From contig REAW01000028.1 in NCBI GenBank assembly GCA_004293725.1, forward strand, positions 1 to 41,689: 41,689 nucleotides of DNA, read 5' to 3'. This stretch comes from Curvibacter sp. (GTDB taxonomy: Bacteria > Pseudomonadota > Gammaproteobacteria > Burkholderiales > Burkholderiaceae_C). A model generated the notes under the pieces. That model ran no database searches and was not told the origin of the DNA. It saw only the letters and a program-made list of their open reading frames with translations. How positions within the stretch are numbered: the stretch's first letter is position 1; every line of letters begins with the position of its first letter. The position numbers were made by a program, and so were the translations under genes. Of this stretch, positions 41,384 to 41,689 are shown in pieces.

Positions 41384-41689
41384 CTATTCGTTGGTGACGG
41401 CCAGCACTTCTTCCAACGAAGTCAGTCCGAGCTTGACTTTGTGAAGGCCCGCTTGTCGCAAGGAGCGTACACCTTCCGCCTCCGATTGTGCTGCGATGTC
41501 CATCGCACTGCCATCTCGCAAGATGATGCGCTGAATTTCATCTGTAATGGGCATCACTTGGTAAATACCTACACGCCCTTTGTAACCGTTGTTACACAAG
41601 GAGCAGCCTACGGCGCGGTAGGGCTTCCAGCTGCCGTCCAAATCCTGCTCTGAAAAACCAGCGTCCAGCAGCGCAGCTTTGGGTACTTC
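41384..41689 (-). CDS. pilB: Type IV pilus assembly ATPase PilB (C-terminal part; runs off the window)
   Basis: The visible 101 residues (EVPKAALLDAGFSEQDLDGS, then YRAVGCSLCNNGYKGRVGIY, VMPITDEIQRIILRD and RQAGLHKVKLGLTSLEEVLA) are the end of a GspE/PilB ATPase: the tetracysteine region C..C..GYKGR and the closing helix. PilB polymerises pilin at the expense of ATP. The N-terminal domains and Walker motifs lie beyond the window edge. It is upstream of pilC in the operon. Confidence 0.92.
   Translation of the reverse strand, partial: EVPKAALLDAGFSEQDLDGSWKPYRAVGCSLCNNGYKGRVGIYQVMPITDEIQRIILRDGSAMDIAAQSEAEGVRSLRQAGLHKVKLGLTSLEEVLAVTNE

Noticed and set aside
1..41689. CRISPR arrays, rRNA genes, complete insertion sequences or prophage genes
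   Set aside because: No regular direct-repeat/spacer pattern, rRNA sequence, transposase or phage structural gene was recognised.

Overview
The window looks like a chromosomal segment from a betaproteobacterium of the Comamonadaceae, closest in feel to Rhodoferax, Polaromonas or Acidovorax. This rests on recognised protein families and gene order, not on a database search. The supporting evidence is the order bc1 complex - sspA - sspB, the order M23 peptidase - secA - argJ - DUF815 ATPase - mutT - yacG - zapD - coaE - pilD - pilC - pilB, an allantoinase/urate hydroxylase type of purine catabolism, and scattered copies of a short dispersed repeat that I associate from memory with this family.

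Layout. 1-360: decayed DNA with possible insertion-sequence end repeats and the broken 3' end of an EAL (c-di-GMP phosphodiesterase) gene on the minus strand. 361-4226: a VF530-family protein, a cytochrome b561 - YceI - YceI operon, a lone ABC ATPase and a LigB-type dioxygenase. 4386-10016: the complete urea ABC importer urtABCDE. 10013-15737 (minus): a TauABC/SsuABC-like importer, a nucleobase-type deaminase, ureD without urease structural genes, and a response-regulator/TPR protein. 15738-18185: a small accessory patch with a membrane protein, a frameshifted lipase-like gene, two copies of the dispersed repeat and a VapBC toxin-antitoxin pair. 18193-24766: ureide and urate catabolism (M20 hydrolase, UraD-AllC fusion, PuuE, a GntR regulator, 5-hydroxyisourate hydrolase, a TonB-like lipoprotein, XdhC). 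24791-26023: PuuD urate hydroxylase. 26120-41689: housekeeping genes (mscL, petABC, sspAB, tRNA-Thr, DciA-like, M23 peptidase, secA, argJ, mutT, yacG, zapD, coaE and the type IV pilus genes pilD, pilC, pilB).

How the genes work together. Most of 4.4-26 kb fits one nitrogen-scavenging route: uptake of a nitrogenous base or ureide (the TauABC-like system, substrate inferred), deamination, xanthine to urate (XdhC matures xanthine dehydrogenase, whose subunits are not here), urate to 5-hydroxyisourate (PuuD), then OHCU (HIU hydrolase), allantoin (UraD domain), allantoate (PuuE) and ureidoglycine (AllC domain). Urea is imported by UrtABCDE and handled by urease, of which only the accessory UreD is present. 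A GntR-type regulator sits beside a perfect 16-bp palindrome in the divergent puuE/hiuH promoter.

Damage. pilC is interrupted by what looks like a 13-base deletion. The lipase-like gene has a 1-base loss in an A/G homopolymer and a second in-frame stop. The EAL remnant is truncated and frameshifted. One copy of the dispersed repeat appears to sit in frame inside the AllC domain. Sequencing or assembly error has to be excluded for the frameshifts.
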